A DNA stretch of 64,000 bases from Cytobacillus oceanisediminis (GTDB taxonomy: Bacteria > Bacillota > Bacilli > Bacillales > Cytobacillaceae). The notes under the pieces are model-generated. The model did not search any database. It saw only the letters and a program-made list of their open reading frames with translations, and was not told the origin of the DNA. Every line of letters starts with the position of its first letter. Within the stretch, counting starts at the first letter, position 1. Shown here one piece after another: positions 43,067 to 51,529 of this stretch. A program made the position numbers and the translations under genes. The stretch covers positions 1-64,000 of the forward strand of contig NZ_VLKI01000004.1 in the NCBI RefSeq assembly GCF_007830235.1, written 5' to 3'.

Positions 43067-43711
43067 ATGCAGTATGCTGAGACGCTTGCTTCTTTTTTAC
43101 TGGAAGGAGATTCTGCGAAAGTGTGGGAGCATCTTCAGAAGCATCGGGATTTATCACGCCTGGAAGTCTATCAAAATCTGATTACGCCTGCCATGCAGCA
43201 TATCGGCTTTCTCTGGGAGACGAATAAAATAACGGTTGCGGATGAACATTTAGCTACGGCTACATGTGATTTTGTGCTGTCAAAACTGGCTTATAGCCGA
43301 GATAAAATAGAATCAGGACAAAAAGCCATGTTTCTTTGCCTGGACGGCGAGCAGCATTATATTGGCCTGAAAATGGTCAATAGCTTATTTGAAGAGAATG
43401 GCTGGGAAACGAAATGTTTTGGTCCGAGCCTGCCTTTGGAATACGCGCTTAAAACCGCAAAAGAATGGAAGCCGAATGTGATAGGCTTGTCTGTAAGCAT
43501 TGTTTATCACCTGCCAAAGCTTAAGGAATATGCTGCCGAATGTGCAAAGCTTCGGCACAAACCGGCCGTACTTTTAGGAGGGCGTTTAGCGGGTAAATAT
43601 GATCTGGTTCCTTATTGTGCGGAAGGCACCGTTATTTTACGTGATTTGCTCGAAACGAAGGAATGGCTGCAAAACTATCAGGCGGGAGGACAGCAAAATG
43701 CAATATTTTAA
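43067..43711 (+). CDS. Cobalamin-binding sensor of CarH/AerR type
   Basis: 214 residues: a four-helix cap (about 1-80) and a Rossmann-type B12-binding domain (about 85-205). W50 followed after nine residues by E60-H61 (FLWETNKITVADEH) is the W-x9-EH motif that marks light-sensing adenosylcobalamin proteins such as CarH and AerR. E95-x-H97-x-x-G100 (DGEQHYIGLK) is the base-off/His-on motif, with H97 as the lower cobalt ligand; GLSVSIVY and LLGGRLAG complete the pocket. No DNA-binding domain is present, so output must go through a partner. AGAGGTG precedes ATG 43067. It overlaps the STAS gene by 14 bp. Confidence 0.82.
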   Translation: MQYAETLASFLLEGDSAKVWEHLQKHRDLSRLEVYQNLITPAMQHIGFLWETNKITVADEHLATATCDFVLSKLAYSRDKIESGQKAMFLCLDGEQHYIGLKMVNSLFEENGWETKCFGPSLPLEYALKTAKEWKPNVIGLSVSIVYHLPKLKEYAAECAKLRHKPAVLLGGRLAGKYDLVPYCAEGTVILRDLLETKEWLQNYQAGGQQNAIF

Positions 43712-44483
43712 TCAAACGCTTCCGCTCGCTTTTTTAAAAGCTGACAGAAACGGAGAAATTCTTAGCTATTCCACTTTGGCGAGGGATAGCTTTGACCTTA
43801 GCGATGGAAATTTGAAGGGTATAATAGATGAGGAAAGCATTGAAAAGCTTGTCCATTACAGCAGGGGGACCGGGATGGAACCTGTTAAGCTGGAGCTGAA
43901 CATGAAGACAAAGGATGCTCCGCTTGCATTATTTGATGTTCATATTTTATGGGACAGCGATGATTGTGCCAATATGATTTTTTTGCCGAAAGACAGCTCG
44001 AATGAAGTCCTGATGAACAAGCTGTTGGAGCTGCAGGGACGACTTGCCTCCACCGATTTTGAGCTTTTGGAGAAAAAGGAAGAGCTTGAGCAGGTACTGA
44101 TCCGCTTGAATCACTTGTCAGGCCCATTTATCCCTCTATCGGAATCCATGTGCCTGATCCCTTTATTTGGGGATATTACAGCAGATAAAATCAATGTGAT
44201 ATCCGAAAGCTGCCTAAAGTCTGTGTTTGCCGGTGAATATGGTGAAATCCTCTTTGATCTTACCGCAGTTGGGGAAGTGGAGGACAAAGGCATTGAAAAA
44301 TTCACCCAGCTTATCAAAACATTGAACTTCATGACCGGCAGCATCATAAAATTAATCGGCATTAAGCCAAACCTTGCAAAGGTTTTAAATAATTACAAAC
44401 TTGATGAATGGGTGCAGCTGGACCAATCCCTCAAGCAAGTATTAAGTTTCTATCTTGACCGGAAAGAACAGGGGGCCTCTTAG
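43698..44483 (+). CDS. STAS-domain protein of RsbR type, B12-sensor partner
   Basis: 261 residues from ATG 43698 with GGGAGGA upstream; the longer open frame lies within the preceding gene. The N-terminal 115 residues look PAS-like (AFLKADRNGEILSYSTLARD). A coiled-coil linker (about 120-150, LLELQGRLASTDFELLEKKE) follows, then a STAS domain (about 155-258, MCLIPLFGDITADKINVISE, EILFDLTAVGEVEDKGIEKF). The Thr in GDITADK sits where RsbR is phosphorylated by RsbT; the second site appears to be Asp. It likely relays the B12 signal into a stressosome (inference). Confidence 0.8.
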   Translation: MQYFNQTLPLAFLKADRNGEILSYSTLARDSFDLSDGNLKGIIDEESIEKLVHYSRGTGMEPVKLELNMKTKDAPLALFDVHILWDSDDCANMIFLPKDSSNEVLMNKLLELQGRLASTDFELLEKKEELEQVLIRLNHLSGPFIPLSESMCLIPLFGDITADKINVISESCLKSVFAGEYGEILFDLTAVGEVEDKGIEKFTQLIKTLNFMTGSIIKLIGIKPNLAKVLNNYKLDEWVQLDQSLKQVLSFYLDRKEQGAS

Positions 44484-44499
44484 GAGGTTCTTTTTTTTG
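44473..44499 (+). terminator. Terminator of the B12-STAS operon
   Basis: A short stem, GGCCTC TTAG GAGGTT, is followed by C and eight T residues; it overlaps the stop codon. Confidence 0.7.
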
Positions 44500-44690
44500 C
44501 CTTTTTTAAGCTTACCTTTAGGAAAAAACGCAATCCGTACGGCCTTCATCCTGCGAAATGGCACCACCAAAGCAGGCACTTCTTTAAAGACATTTCGAGT
44601 ACATCCACCGTGGAGCCCAAAGCATGATCCATAACGGCTGGATGGAGAAACCGCCGCAATGGAAGAGTGGGGGAACCTGATTTAATAAAG

Positions 44691-45050
44691 GTACCATTTG
44701 TAACATTGACATAACAAGTGATGTTTTTAGCGATAATGAATCTTTCGACTATGTAGTAGCAAATCTGATTCTATCTGTAGTGTGATGCAAATAAGTGTTT
44801 TAAAGAGATGGTTAGAGTTTTACAAACGGATGGGAAAATAATATTTTTTGATAAATTCACACCTCAAAATAGTAAACTTTCGTTACCTAAAATGCTTTTA
44901 AGACCCATTATTAGTGTATTAGGAACTGATATTGGTAGGAGTTTTGAAGAAATATATCTTAACAATAATAAAAATATAATAGTAGAAGAAGATACCCCAA
45001 TAATGCTAAATGGGATGTACAGGAAAATAGTAATTAGGAAAATTACCTAA
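44691..45050 (+). pseudogene. SAM-dependent methyltransferase, C-terminal remnant with frameshift
   Basis: The frame from about 44691 reads DITSDVFSDNESFDYVVANL and ILSVV, stops at 44783, and continues one frame over as DANKCFKEMVRVLQTDGKII FFDKF. This is the motif II to post-III region of UbiE/PmtA-like class I methyltransferases. Motif I and the N-terminal half are missing. The preceding 44500-44690 has no recognisable content. It is a decayed gene. Confidence 0.75.
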
Positions 45051-45275
45051 TTGTTTTCTTTAACAAAACGGGGCAGGTTAGCAGAACAAGTTATAAATTG
45101 ATTGTTTAAAGTTTAGAGCATTTCTTTGTATTGAGGAATGCTTTTTATCTTTGTCTAAAATTAAAGGGATATTTCCATATCAATAAAAATGTAATTATAA
45201 TCATTAATTATTTATTGTAAAACGATAAAATATGTGTTAAATTCAATTTGATAATAAATATGTGAGGTGCTTTTT

Positions 45276-45758
45276 ATGAAAAAAGTTACAACGTTGTTTT
45301 TAAAAATAGCTGTTATTCTTTTGGGAGTCCCAGTTCTTGCTTTGTGCATCTTTTTGGTGCCTGAGATAGGGAATGTTACAGCAGAATTGCTTCCTGAGTT
45401 TGCTTATATAAAATATCTCGTTTCCATTATTTTTTATGCTTCGGCGATCCCTTTTTACTTTGCTTTGTATCAGGCTTTCAAACTTTTACGCTATATTGAC
45501 AATAATAAAGCTTTCTCGCAAGTTTCTGTAAATGCTTTAAAGAAAATCAAATACTGTGCAATCACAATCAGCTGTTTACATGTGCTAGTATTGCCGCTCT
45601 TCTATCTTTTTGCGGAGAAAGACGACGCTCCAGGTGTCATCTTTGTCGGATTGGTTGTTCCTTTTGCTTCGATGGTGATCGCAGTCTTTGCGGCTGTTCT
45701 CCAAAAACTTTTACAAGAAGCGATTGATATAAAATCAGAAAATGATTTAACGGTCTGA
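45276..45758 (+). CDS. DUF2975 membrane protein (YoaS-like)
   Basis: 160 residues from ATG 45276 (GTGAGGTG upstream), with four membrane segments. The pattern is that of DUF2975: FALYQAFKLLRYIDNNKAFS between TM2 and TM3 and AVLQKLLQEAIDIKSENDLT at the end. It is paired with an XRE regulator that starts ten bases after its stop, the same arrangement as yoaS-yozG in Bacillus subtilis. Function is unknown. Confidence 0.85.
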   Translation: MKKVTTLFLKIAVILLGVPVLALCIFLVPEIGNVTAELLPEFAYIKYLVSIIFYASAIPFYFALYQAFKLLRYIDNNKAFSQVSVNALKKIKYCAITISCLHVLVLPLFYLFAEKDDAPGVIFVGLVVPFASMVIAVFAAVLQKLLQEAIDIKSENDLTV

Positions 45759-45768
45759 GGTGATTAAC

Positions 45769-45993
45769 ATGGCAATTATAATCAATATTGATGTGATGTT
45801 GGCGAAAAGGAAAATGAGCGTAACAGAACTTTCAGAGAGGGTTGGAATCACAATGGCTAACCTTTCTATTTTGAAAAATGGAAAGGCAAAAGCAATCAGA
45901 TTTTCAACATTAGAGGCAATTTGCAAAGCATTAGAATGTCAGCCCGGAGATATTTTAGAATACCGAAGTGATGAAGGCACCCAGGATAAATAA
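45769..45993 (+). CDS. XRE-family helix-turn-helix regulator (YozG-like)
   Basis: 74 residues from ATG 45769, with GAGGTG upstream; GTG 45760 lies within the ribosome binding site and is rejected. The helix-turn-helix reads MSVTELSERVGITMANLSIL KNGKAKAIRFSTL. It ends with the usual ECQPGDILEY of small Cro/CI-like proteins. It probably acts with the DUF2975 protein encoded just upstream. Confidence 0.88.
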   Translation: MAIIINIDVMLAKRKMSVTELSERVGITMANLSILKNGKAKAIRFSTLEAICKALECQPGDILEYRSDEGTQDK

Positions 45994-46061
45994 AAGTAGG
46001 AATAATTGAAAGGAATAGAAAGATGTCATTTCCGTTATTTCATAAAAGGGGAGAGTTACTC

Positions 46062-46880
46062 ATGAATATAAAAATGGAGGCAAAAATTATGAGAGCGCTA
46101 AAACAACTTTTTCGTTTTGGTTGGGAGCAGGCCCTATCATGTTTGTTTCCTGTCGTTATTTTTGCCTCTTTGGCTTTTACACAATTCATGCCTCTTCCCT
46201 TCCTTCCACGTTATGACTGGCTGCTTATCATCTGCCTTCTGATGCAGTGGTGGATGGTACGTTCTGGGCTTGAAACACAGGACGAACTAAAGGTTATCAC
46301 ATTGTTCCACCTTATTGGCCTTGCTCTTGAACTTTTTAAGGTACATATGGGCTCCTGGTCTTATCCAGAGCAAGGATATTTCAAAATTTTTGGAGTGCCT
46401 TTGTATAGCGGATTCATGTATGCAAGTGTAGCGAGTTATCTTTGCCAGGCGTGGAGGAGGTTAAAGGTTGAACTGGTTAAGTGGCCACCCTTTTTGGTAG
46501 TTGTACCTCTTGCAGCTGCGATTTATTTGAATTTTTTCACCCACCATTATTGGATTGATGTTCGTTGGTGGTTATCTGGACTTGTCATGATCGCCTTTTG
46601 GCAATCATGGGTCACATACGAGGTTGATGGAAGTCGTTACAGTATGACACTCGGACTTTCTTTTGTGCTCATCGGATTTTTTATATGGATAGCCGAAAAT
46701 ATCGCTACGTTCTTTGGAGCTTGGGAATATCCAAACCAAACCGATGCATGGAGTCTTGTTCATCTAGGAAAGGTGAGTTCATGGCTATTATTAGTGATTG
46801 TTAGCTTTCTTATAGTAGCGACGTTAAAGCAGGTTAAGGGGAAAAAATCCACTAGCATAGATGCTGGTCAATTTTTATAA
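46062..46880 (+). CDS. DUF817 membrane protein
   Basis: 272 residues from ATG 46062 (GGGGAGAG upstream); the frame extends to 46023 without a better site. About eight membrane segments. LFKVHMGSWSYPEQGYFKIF GVPLYSGFMYASVASYLCQA is the hallmark block of DUF817. WDVRWW-type and EVDGSRYSM segments are also typical. Function is unknown. Not obviously linked to the YoaS/YozG-like pair before it. Confidence 0.85.
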   Translation: MNIKMEAKIMRALKQLFRFGWEQALSCLFPVVIFASLAFTQFMPLPFLPRYDWLLIICLLMQWWMVRSGLETQDELKVITLFHLIGLALELFKVHMGSWSYPEQGYFKIFGVPLYSGFMYASVASYLCQAWRRLKVELVKWPPFLVVVPLAAAIYLNFFTHHYWIDVRWWLSGLVMIAFWQSWVTYEVDGSRYSMTLGLSFVLIGFFIWIAENIATFFGAWEYPNQTDAWSLVHLGKVSSWLLLVIVSFLIVATLKQVKGKKSTSIDAGQFL

Positions 46881-46901
46881 CTGTTAAGAACCCTTTTTTA
46901 A

Positions 46902-47000
46902 AAAGGCTATTTCGTAAAGTATGTTTCTTTTGGGCGGCTAACTGAGTTTACTACTGAGTTGATTGGAGCGGAAGGCGCGTGATCTTCGAAAATGCTATCG
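46902..47000. repeat. Truncated copy of the dispersed palindromic repeat
   Basis: It begins AAAGGCTATTTCGTAAAGTA and includes CTACTGAGTTGATTGGAGCG GAAGGCGCGTGA, matching the left arm of the element at 22203. The G/C-rich centre and right arm are missing. Confidence 0.75.
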
Positions 47001-47119
47001 TATTTTCTTCGTGGGGTTCTTGTAAAAGTATTCACTTAACGATTGGGTACGATTTACGGCATAAGTAAAGTCACTTCTTTTGCTATTGAACAGAAGAGTT
47101 GAACAAAAGGTTGAATTTT

Positions 47120-47157
47120 AGCACAGACCCAGGCCTGGTCTGTGCTATTTATTATTT
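47120..47157 (+). terminator. Hairpin between convergent genes
   Basis: AGCACAGACC and GGTCTGTGCT arms around CAGGCCT, followed by ATTTATTATTTT on the plus strand. Confidence 0.65.
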
Positions 47158-47180
47158 TATGACAATCAAGTAACCCCTTA

Positions 47181-47615
47181 CTATTGTTGAGGTGCGGAAG
47201 GAGTTGAAATACTTTGTAATGCCTGTTCTGCCTCGTTTGCATATTGATTTTGTACGGCTAAATCACCTAAAGCAACCATTCCCACTATTTGTCCATTTTC
47301 GGTTACCGGCAATCGGCGAATTTGCTGCTGTGCCATTAAATTTGATGCTTGATGAACATCCATATCAGGTGTGCCTTGTACGATTTGCTGTGCAGTCATG
47401 ACTTGAGATACTGGTGTTTGAGCATTTTCACCTTGTGCTGTCGTACGAAGGGTAATATCACGATCCGTTACAATTCCAACTATTTGTCTGCTGTTATTTA
47501 CTACTGGGATAGCTCCGATATTATATTGGCTCATTAACGCTGCAGCTTCCTGTACGGTTTGTGTTTCGTTAACAGTAACAACATTTGATGTCATGATATC
47601 TCTTAACTGTGCCAT
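47181..47615 (-). CDS. Two-CBS-domain protein
   Basis: 144 residues made of two CBS motifs: DIMTSNVVTVNETQTVQEAA at the start and VMTAQQIVQGTPDMDVHQAS in the middle, each followed by the usual IVGIVTDRDI / IVGMVALGDL strand. Similar to Bacillus YhcV. CBS pairs bind adenine nucleotides and regulate partner proteins; no partner is adjacent. The C-terminus is short and Gln/Ser-rich. Ribosome binding site GGAGG on the minus strand. Confidence 0.9.
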   Translation of the reverse strand: MAQLRDIMTSNVVTVNETQTVQEAAALMSQYNIGAIPVVNNSRQIVGIVTDRDITLRTTAQGENAQTPVSQVMTAQQIVQGTPDMDVHQASNLMAQQQIRRLPVTENGQIVGMVALGDLAVQNQYANEAEQALQSISTPSAPQQ

Positions 47616-47773
47616 GAAATTACCTCCAAATATATTTTTCTTTTTATAGGATGGGGAAAATCTGACGATATTATTAATGGTAATTTTTCTCCAAATGAAA
47701 GCTGCACAGTTTTTTATATCAATTTTTAATAAAATGTCTCCACCTGTTTAAAATACAGGTATCATTAATATCC

Positions 47774-49144
47774 TCACTTCAACACCCTCACCGGCAAGAC
47801 CTTCCCAGGATTCATAATCTTCTTCGGATCAATCAGCTGCTTTATCCCATACATAAGTTCTAAGGCTTCCCCGTGTTCCTCCTGTTGGTATTTTATTTTT
47901 CCCAATCCCACTCCATGTTCTCCCGTGCATGTACCTCCATACGAAAGGGAAAGGCTAACGATTTGTTCGTCAATTTTTTCTATCGCTTTCATTTGAACAG
48001 AATTTTCGGGATCATAAAGAAAAATGGTATGAAAGTTTCCATCTCCAATGTGGCCGAGAACGCCTCCCTCTATCCCTTCCTGGTCAATGATTTCTCTTGC
48101 AAAGACGATCAGTTCAGCCAGTTTTGAAATCGGAACACATACATCGGTTCCGCCGGCTTTCAAAGAGGGATTCTGATGTCGGAAAGCATAGGCTAAGTAA
48201 TGGCGTGCTTTCCACAACATAGCCCGCTCCTTTGATTTGGCTTCGACTACCCAATCCTTGCTTCCTGCTTCTACCACAATCATTTCAACCAATTTGGAGT
48301 CTTCCTCCACACCGCTTTGATTTCCGTGGAACTCGAAAAAGAGTGAATGGGCAGCAGGGTAGGAGGTGTTGCTGTATTCATTCACTTTAATCATACTAAC
48401 CTGATCGACGAGCTCCATTCGTGCAACTGGAATGCCGGCCATGAGGATGGATTCTGCCGCACTCGCACATGCCCGTATATCCGGGAAGGAACAGCGCGCG
48501 GCGAGAATATGTTCCGGAATGCCGGAAAGCTTTAGGGTAATTTCAGTAAAAATACCTAGAGTTCCTTCCGACCCAACAAACATTCCGTTTAGGTGATAGC
48601 CAGAGGATGATTTCTTTGCAAGACTTCCGCTTTGAATCAACCTCCCGTCAGGAAGGACGATTTCAAGCTTTAACACTTGATCTCTCATCGTTCCATATCT
48701 AACAGCAGCTGTCCCGCTCGCATTCGTAGCAGCCATGCCACCAATGGTGGCATCTGCACCCGGATCAACCGGAAAGAAAAGACCATGACGGTTTAGCTGT
48801 TCATTCAGTTGTAGACGGGTAATGCCGGGCTGAACAGTTACCATCATATCCTCAGGCCGGAAAGAAACAATCCGATTCATTTTCTCAAAGTTTATGCTTA
48901 TTCCTTTATTAATGGGAATAGCTTGGCCTTCAAGTCCTGATCCTGCTCCATACTGAACAAGTGGAATGGCATGTTTATGGGCGTACTGTACGACCAGCTG
49001 GACATCTTTGGTGCAGGAGGGGAAAACGACCACATCGGGTTCTGTGTGAGGATGATAGGATTCATCTTTACTGTGGTTATAAAGCTGAGTTTCGCTTTTG
49101 CTTACTTTTTCTTTACCGAGAATCTTTAGAAGATCGTTAAACAA
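47774..49144 (-). CDS. FAD-linked oxidase of the GlcD / D-lactate dehydrogenase family
   Basis: 456 residues from TTG 49144, chosen because GAGTGGAG lies upstream; the open frame reaches 49258 but would run through the divergent promoter and operator. FAD-binding type 4 domain: VVFPSCTKDVQLVVQYAHKH, YGAGSGLEGQ, PGADATIGGMAATNASGTAA, VGSEGTLGIFTEITLKLSG. C-terminal FAD-oxidase domain: GHIGDGNFHTIF, CTGEHGVGLGK, DPKKIMNPGKVLP. It oxidises a 2-hydroxy acid such as glycolate or D-lactate. It is divergent from gntR and the DctPQM transporter, which probably imports its substrate. Confidence 0.9.
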   Translation of the reverse strand: MFNDLLKILGKEKVSKSETQLYNHSKDESYHPHTEPDVVVFPSCTKDVQLVVQYAHKHAIPLVQYGAGSGLEGQAIPINKGISINFEKMNRIVSFRPEDMMVTVQPGITRLQLNEQLNRHGLFFPVDPGADATIGGMAATNASGTAAVRYGTMRDQVLKLEIVLPDGRLIQSGSLAKKSSSGYHLNGMFVGSEGTLGIFTEITLKLSGIPEHILAARCSFPDIRACASAAESILMAGIPVARMELVDQVSMIKVNEYSNTSYPAAHSLFFEFHGNQSGVEEDSKLVEMIVVEAGSKDWVVEAKSKERAMLWKARHYLAYAFRHQNPSLKAGGTDVCVPISKLAELIVFAREIIDQEGIEGGVLGHIGDGNFHTIFLYDPENSVQMKAIEKIDEQIVSLSLSYGGTCTGEHGVGLGKIKYQQEEHGEALELMYGIKQLIDPKKIMNPGKVLPVRVLK

Positions 49145-49193
49145 TGCTAATTCATCTCCACTCTTAGAATATTTATAATTTTTTAAAAATTTG

Positions 49194-49243
49194 TTTACAT
49201 TTATTTTAACAGAGGTTATTATAACTGTATACAGTATACAGTT
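49194..49243 (+). promoter_or_regulatory. Sigma-A promoter with adjoining 21-bp GntR-type palindrome
   Basis: TTTACA (49194-49199), 17-bp spacer, TATTAT (49217-49222). Immediately downstream, arms AACTGTATAC (49223-49232) and GTATACAGTT (49234-49243) are exact complements around one A. This position at the transcription start fits autorepression by the FCD-type GntR protein and shared control of the divergent oxidase. Confidence 0.8.
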
Positions 49244-49261
49244 GAATTTTGGAGGCATCAG

Positions 49262-49927
49262 ATGAAAAAAATTGCAAAGGAACGCTCACTAGGTGAACAA
49301 GCCTATGACATTATTAAACAATCTATTATTTCCGGAGATCTTTCCCCAGGTGATGTGCTACCTGAGGAAAAGGTAGCAGGAGATTTAGGGATAAGCCGGA
49401 CACCATTAAGAGAAGCCCTTCAGCTTCTTGCCCAGGATGGCTTGATTGTCATGGAAAAGGGGAAGCGGGCGGTAGTTGCTTCCTATTCGCCGTCGGAGGC
49501 CCTCGATTATTTGGAAGTTCGTTCTGTTCTTGAAGCTTACAATATTCAAACGATTGAATTTACGCTTGATGAGGCTTTGATATCTGACCTGGAAAAGAAT
49601 ATTGAGATGCAGGAAAGAACCATTAAGGATCTGGATTATCAAGAATTCAATGATTTGGATTTGGCCTTTCATTTGCTACTTGCAGAAAGAAACAAAAATA
49701 AAACATTGGCAGAAATGATTAAACAATTGAACAAAGGGGTTAACCGTGCTTTTCTATTATTATCAAAAACCCTCCCAATTAGTGTCAAGGATGCTGTTGA
49801 GGAGCATAAATCCATTGTCAATGCTTTAAAAGATAGAGATATTTCATTAGCTAAAATAAAGATGGAATATCACATGCAGCAGGTTGGCAAGCGAATACAA
49901 ATTTATTTAAAAGAGGGGGAATTTTAA
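49262..49927 (+). CDS. GntR-family regulator, FCD (FadR) subfamily
   Basis: 221 residues. The winged helix-turn-helix (SLGEQAYDIIKQSIISGDLS; GISRTPLREALQLLAQDGLI) is followed by an all-helical FCD ligand domain (about 80-215) with the usual metal-binding Asp/His positions (FNDLDLAFHLLLAE, EEHKSIVNAL). FCD regulators sense carboxylates. GGAGG precedes ATG 49262. Its stop overlaps the dctP start by one base (TAATG), so it is the first gene of the transporter operon and probably its repressor. Confidence 0.9.
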   Translation: MKKIAKERSLGEQAYDIIKQSIISGDLSPGDVLPEEKVAGDLGISRTPLREALQLLAQDGLIVMEKGKRAVVASYSPSEALDYLEVRSVLEAYNIQTIEFTLDEALISDLEKNIEMQERTIKDLDYQEFNDLDLAFHLLLAERNKNKTLAEMIKQLNKGVNRAFLLLSKTLPISVKDAVEEHKSIVNALKDRDISLAKIKMEYHMQQVGKRIQIYLKEGEF

Positions 49928-50958
49928 TGAAGAAGTTGTTATGGCTCACGATGCTTATTGCAGTCCTAATCGTCAGCGGTTGCGGAAGGCCTACTGCAGG
50001 AGATAGTAAATCCAGCGGGGGAGAGGGGGGGGACGGAGATAAATATACGATCCGTATTGCCCATCTCGTTCCTGAAGAACAATCCAGCCATATTGCCGCA
50101 GAGACATTTAAAAAAAATGTGGAGGAACGGTCAAACGGTAGAATCGAAGTACAGCTTTACCCAAATGGGTCTCTTTATGGGTCTGACCGTGAAGCGATTG
50201 AAGCAGTCCAGCTTGGGAATGTTGAGATGACGATTCCTGCAGTAGCCCCGCTTGCTTCTTTTAACAAAAAATTCATGGTGTTTGACCTTCCATTCTTGTT
50301 TAACTCCAACGAAGCTGCTTATAAGGCATTGGATGGGGAATTAGGGGAGACCCTATTGAAGGATCTCGAGAATAATGATCTGAAAGGTCTAGTGTTTGCC
50401 GAAAATGGTTTCAGACATATGTCCAACAACAACGGACCGATTGAAAGTCCTGAGGATCTAAAGGGAATGAAGTTTCGTACCCTGGAAAATCCTGTCCACA
50501 CAGATACTTTTAAATCTTTCGGGGCTAATGCTTCACCATTTGCTTTTGGAGAGCTGTATACTGCTCTTCAGCAAAAAACATACGACGCTATGGAATGTCC
50601 TATTTCCCTTTATTACACAAACAAGTTTTATGAGGTGCAGGACTACTTAACTATGAGTGGCCATGTGTATGCTGCTACGATTCTATTGATGAACAATGAT
50701 TTTTACAATAATCTGCCGGAGGATTTGCAAGAAGTAATTACAGAAGCCTCACTTGAATATAGGGATGAACAACGTGAAATTGCTCAAAAGCAGGATAAAG
50801 AGTTTTTGGACAAGCTTAAAGAAGGCGGCATGCAGGTTAATGAGCTGACTGATAAACAGAAGGATGCCTTCAGAGAAGCATCCAGATCTGTATATGACAA
50901 GTATATTCCTGAGATTGGTGAAGATCTGGTAAACCAGGCACTAGAAGCAAACAATTAA
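49927..50958 (+). CDS. TRAP transporter solute-binding lipoprotein (DctP family)
   Basis: 343 residues with a lipoprotein signal: LLWLTMLIAVLIVSGCG, lipobox Cys at 19. A Gly/Ser linker precedes the DctP fold. RIAHLVPEEQSSHIAAETF and GMKFRTLENPVHTDTFKSFG (containing the conserved Arg that binds the substrate carboxylate) are typical. It captures a carboxylate outside the membrane for the DctQ-DctM pair that follows. Confidence 0.92.
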   Translation: MKKLLWLTMLIAVLIVSGCGRPTAGDSKSSGGEGGDGDKYTIRIAHLVPEEQSSHIAAETFKKNVEERSNGRIEVQLYPNGSLYGSDREAIEAVQLGNVEMTIPAVAPLASFNKKFMVFDLPFLFNSNEAAYKALDGELGETLLKDLENNDLKGLVFAENGFRHMSNNNGPIESPEDLKGMKFRTLENPVHTDTFKSFGANASPFAFGELYTALQQKTYDAMECPISLYYTNKFYEVQDYLTMSGHVYAATILLMNNDFYNNLPEDLQEVITEASLEYRDEQREIAQKQDKEFLDKLKEGGMQVNELTDKQKDAFREASRSVYDKYIPEIGEDLVNQALEANN

Positions 50959-50971
50959 ACAGGCAATAACA

Positions 50972-51015
50972 GGCCCGCTTACTACGTTTGATACGGAGTT
51001 AGGCGGGCTTTCCTT
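50972..51015 (+). terminator. Intra-operon hairpin between dctP-like and dctQ-like genes
   Basis: GCCCGCTTACTACGT pairs with ATACGGAGTTAGGCGGGC, followed by TTTCCTT. The weak T run suggests attenuation or 3'-end protection that lets the binding protein be made in excess of the permease. Confidence 0.6.
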
Positions 51016-51040
51016 AAACATTCAAAACAAGGAGAATGCT

Positions 51041-51529
51041 ATGAAACGATTAGATAAATATCTGGAAGAAGTTTTTCTGGTTCTCACTTTGGCTGGGATG
51101 GTCATCCTCATTTTTGCCCAGGTGGTGGGACGATATGTATTTGATTCTGCGCCCAGCTGGACAGAAGAGCTTGCCCGCTATATACATATTTGGCAGGTTT
51201 GGATTGGAGCAAGTTATGCGGTAAGGCTCCGTGCACATATTCGCGTAGAGGCATTTAGAAATTTATTCTCGGATTCTTTTAAAAAAGTGCTTGATACCCT
51301 ATCGATTCTCGTATGGTTTATTCTCGCCTTATTCCTTGCTGTATTGGGCACACAGCTCGTCTTTAGTAGTTTGAAGAATGGACAAACGACCCCAGCGATG
51401 CAGCTGCCGATGTGGATTCCATTCCTGGCTATTCCTTTGGGCGGTGCTGGAATGTCAATCCGCCTTCTTCAGCAGCTTTGGTTTATATGGAAAACGCCTG
51501 TCAGAAGTGAAGGAGGAGAAGCAGTTTGA
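51041..51529 (+). CDS. TRAP transporter small permease (DctQ family)
   Basis: 162 residues with four membrane segments. FAQVVGRYVFDSAPSWTEEL ARYIHIWQVWIGA is the DctQ signature. ACAAGGAGAA precedes ATG 51041. Its stop overlaps the start of the large permease (TTGA). Confidence 0.92.
   Translation: MKRLDKYLEEVFLVLTLAGMVILIFAQVVGRYVFDSAPSWTEELARYIHIWQVWIGASYAVRLRAHIRVEAFRNLFSDSFKKVLDTLSILVWFILALFLAVLGTQLVFSSLKNGQTTPAMQLPMWIPFLAIPLGGAGMSIRLLQQLWFIWKTPVRSEGGEAV

Noticed and set aside
44500-44690. Possible transposase remnant after the B12-STAS operon
   Set aside because: No terminal repeats or recognisable motif in any frame.
49145-49258. Upstream extension of the FAD oxidase to 49258
   Set aside because: It would translate the divergent promoter and the palindromic operator; TTG 49144 has a proper ribosome binding site and the family start.
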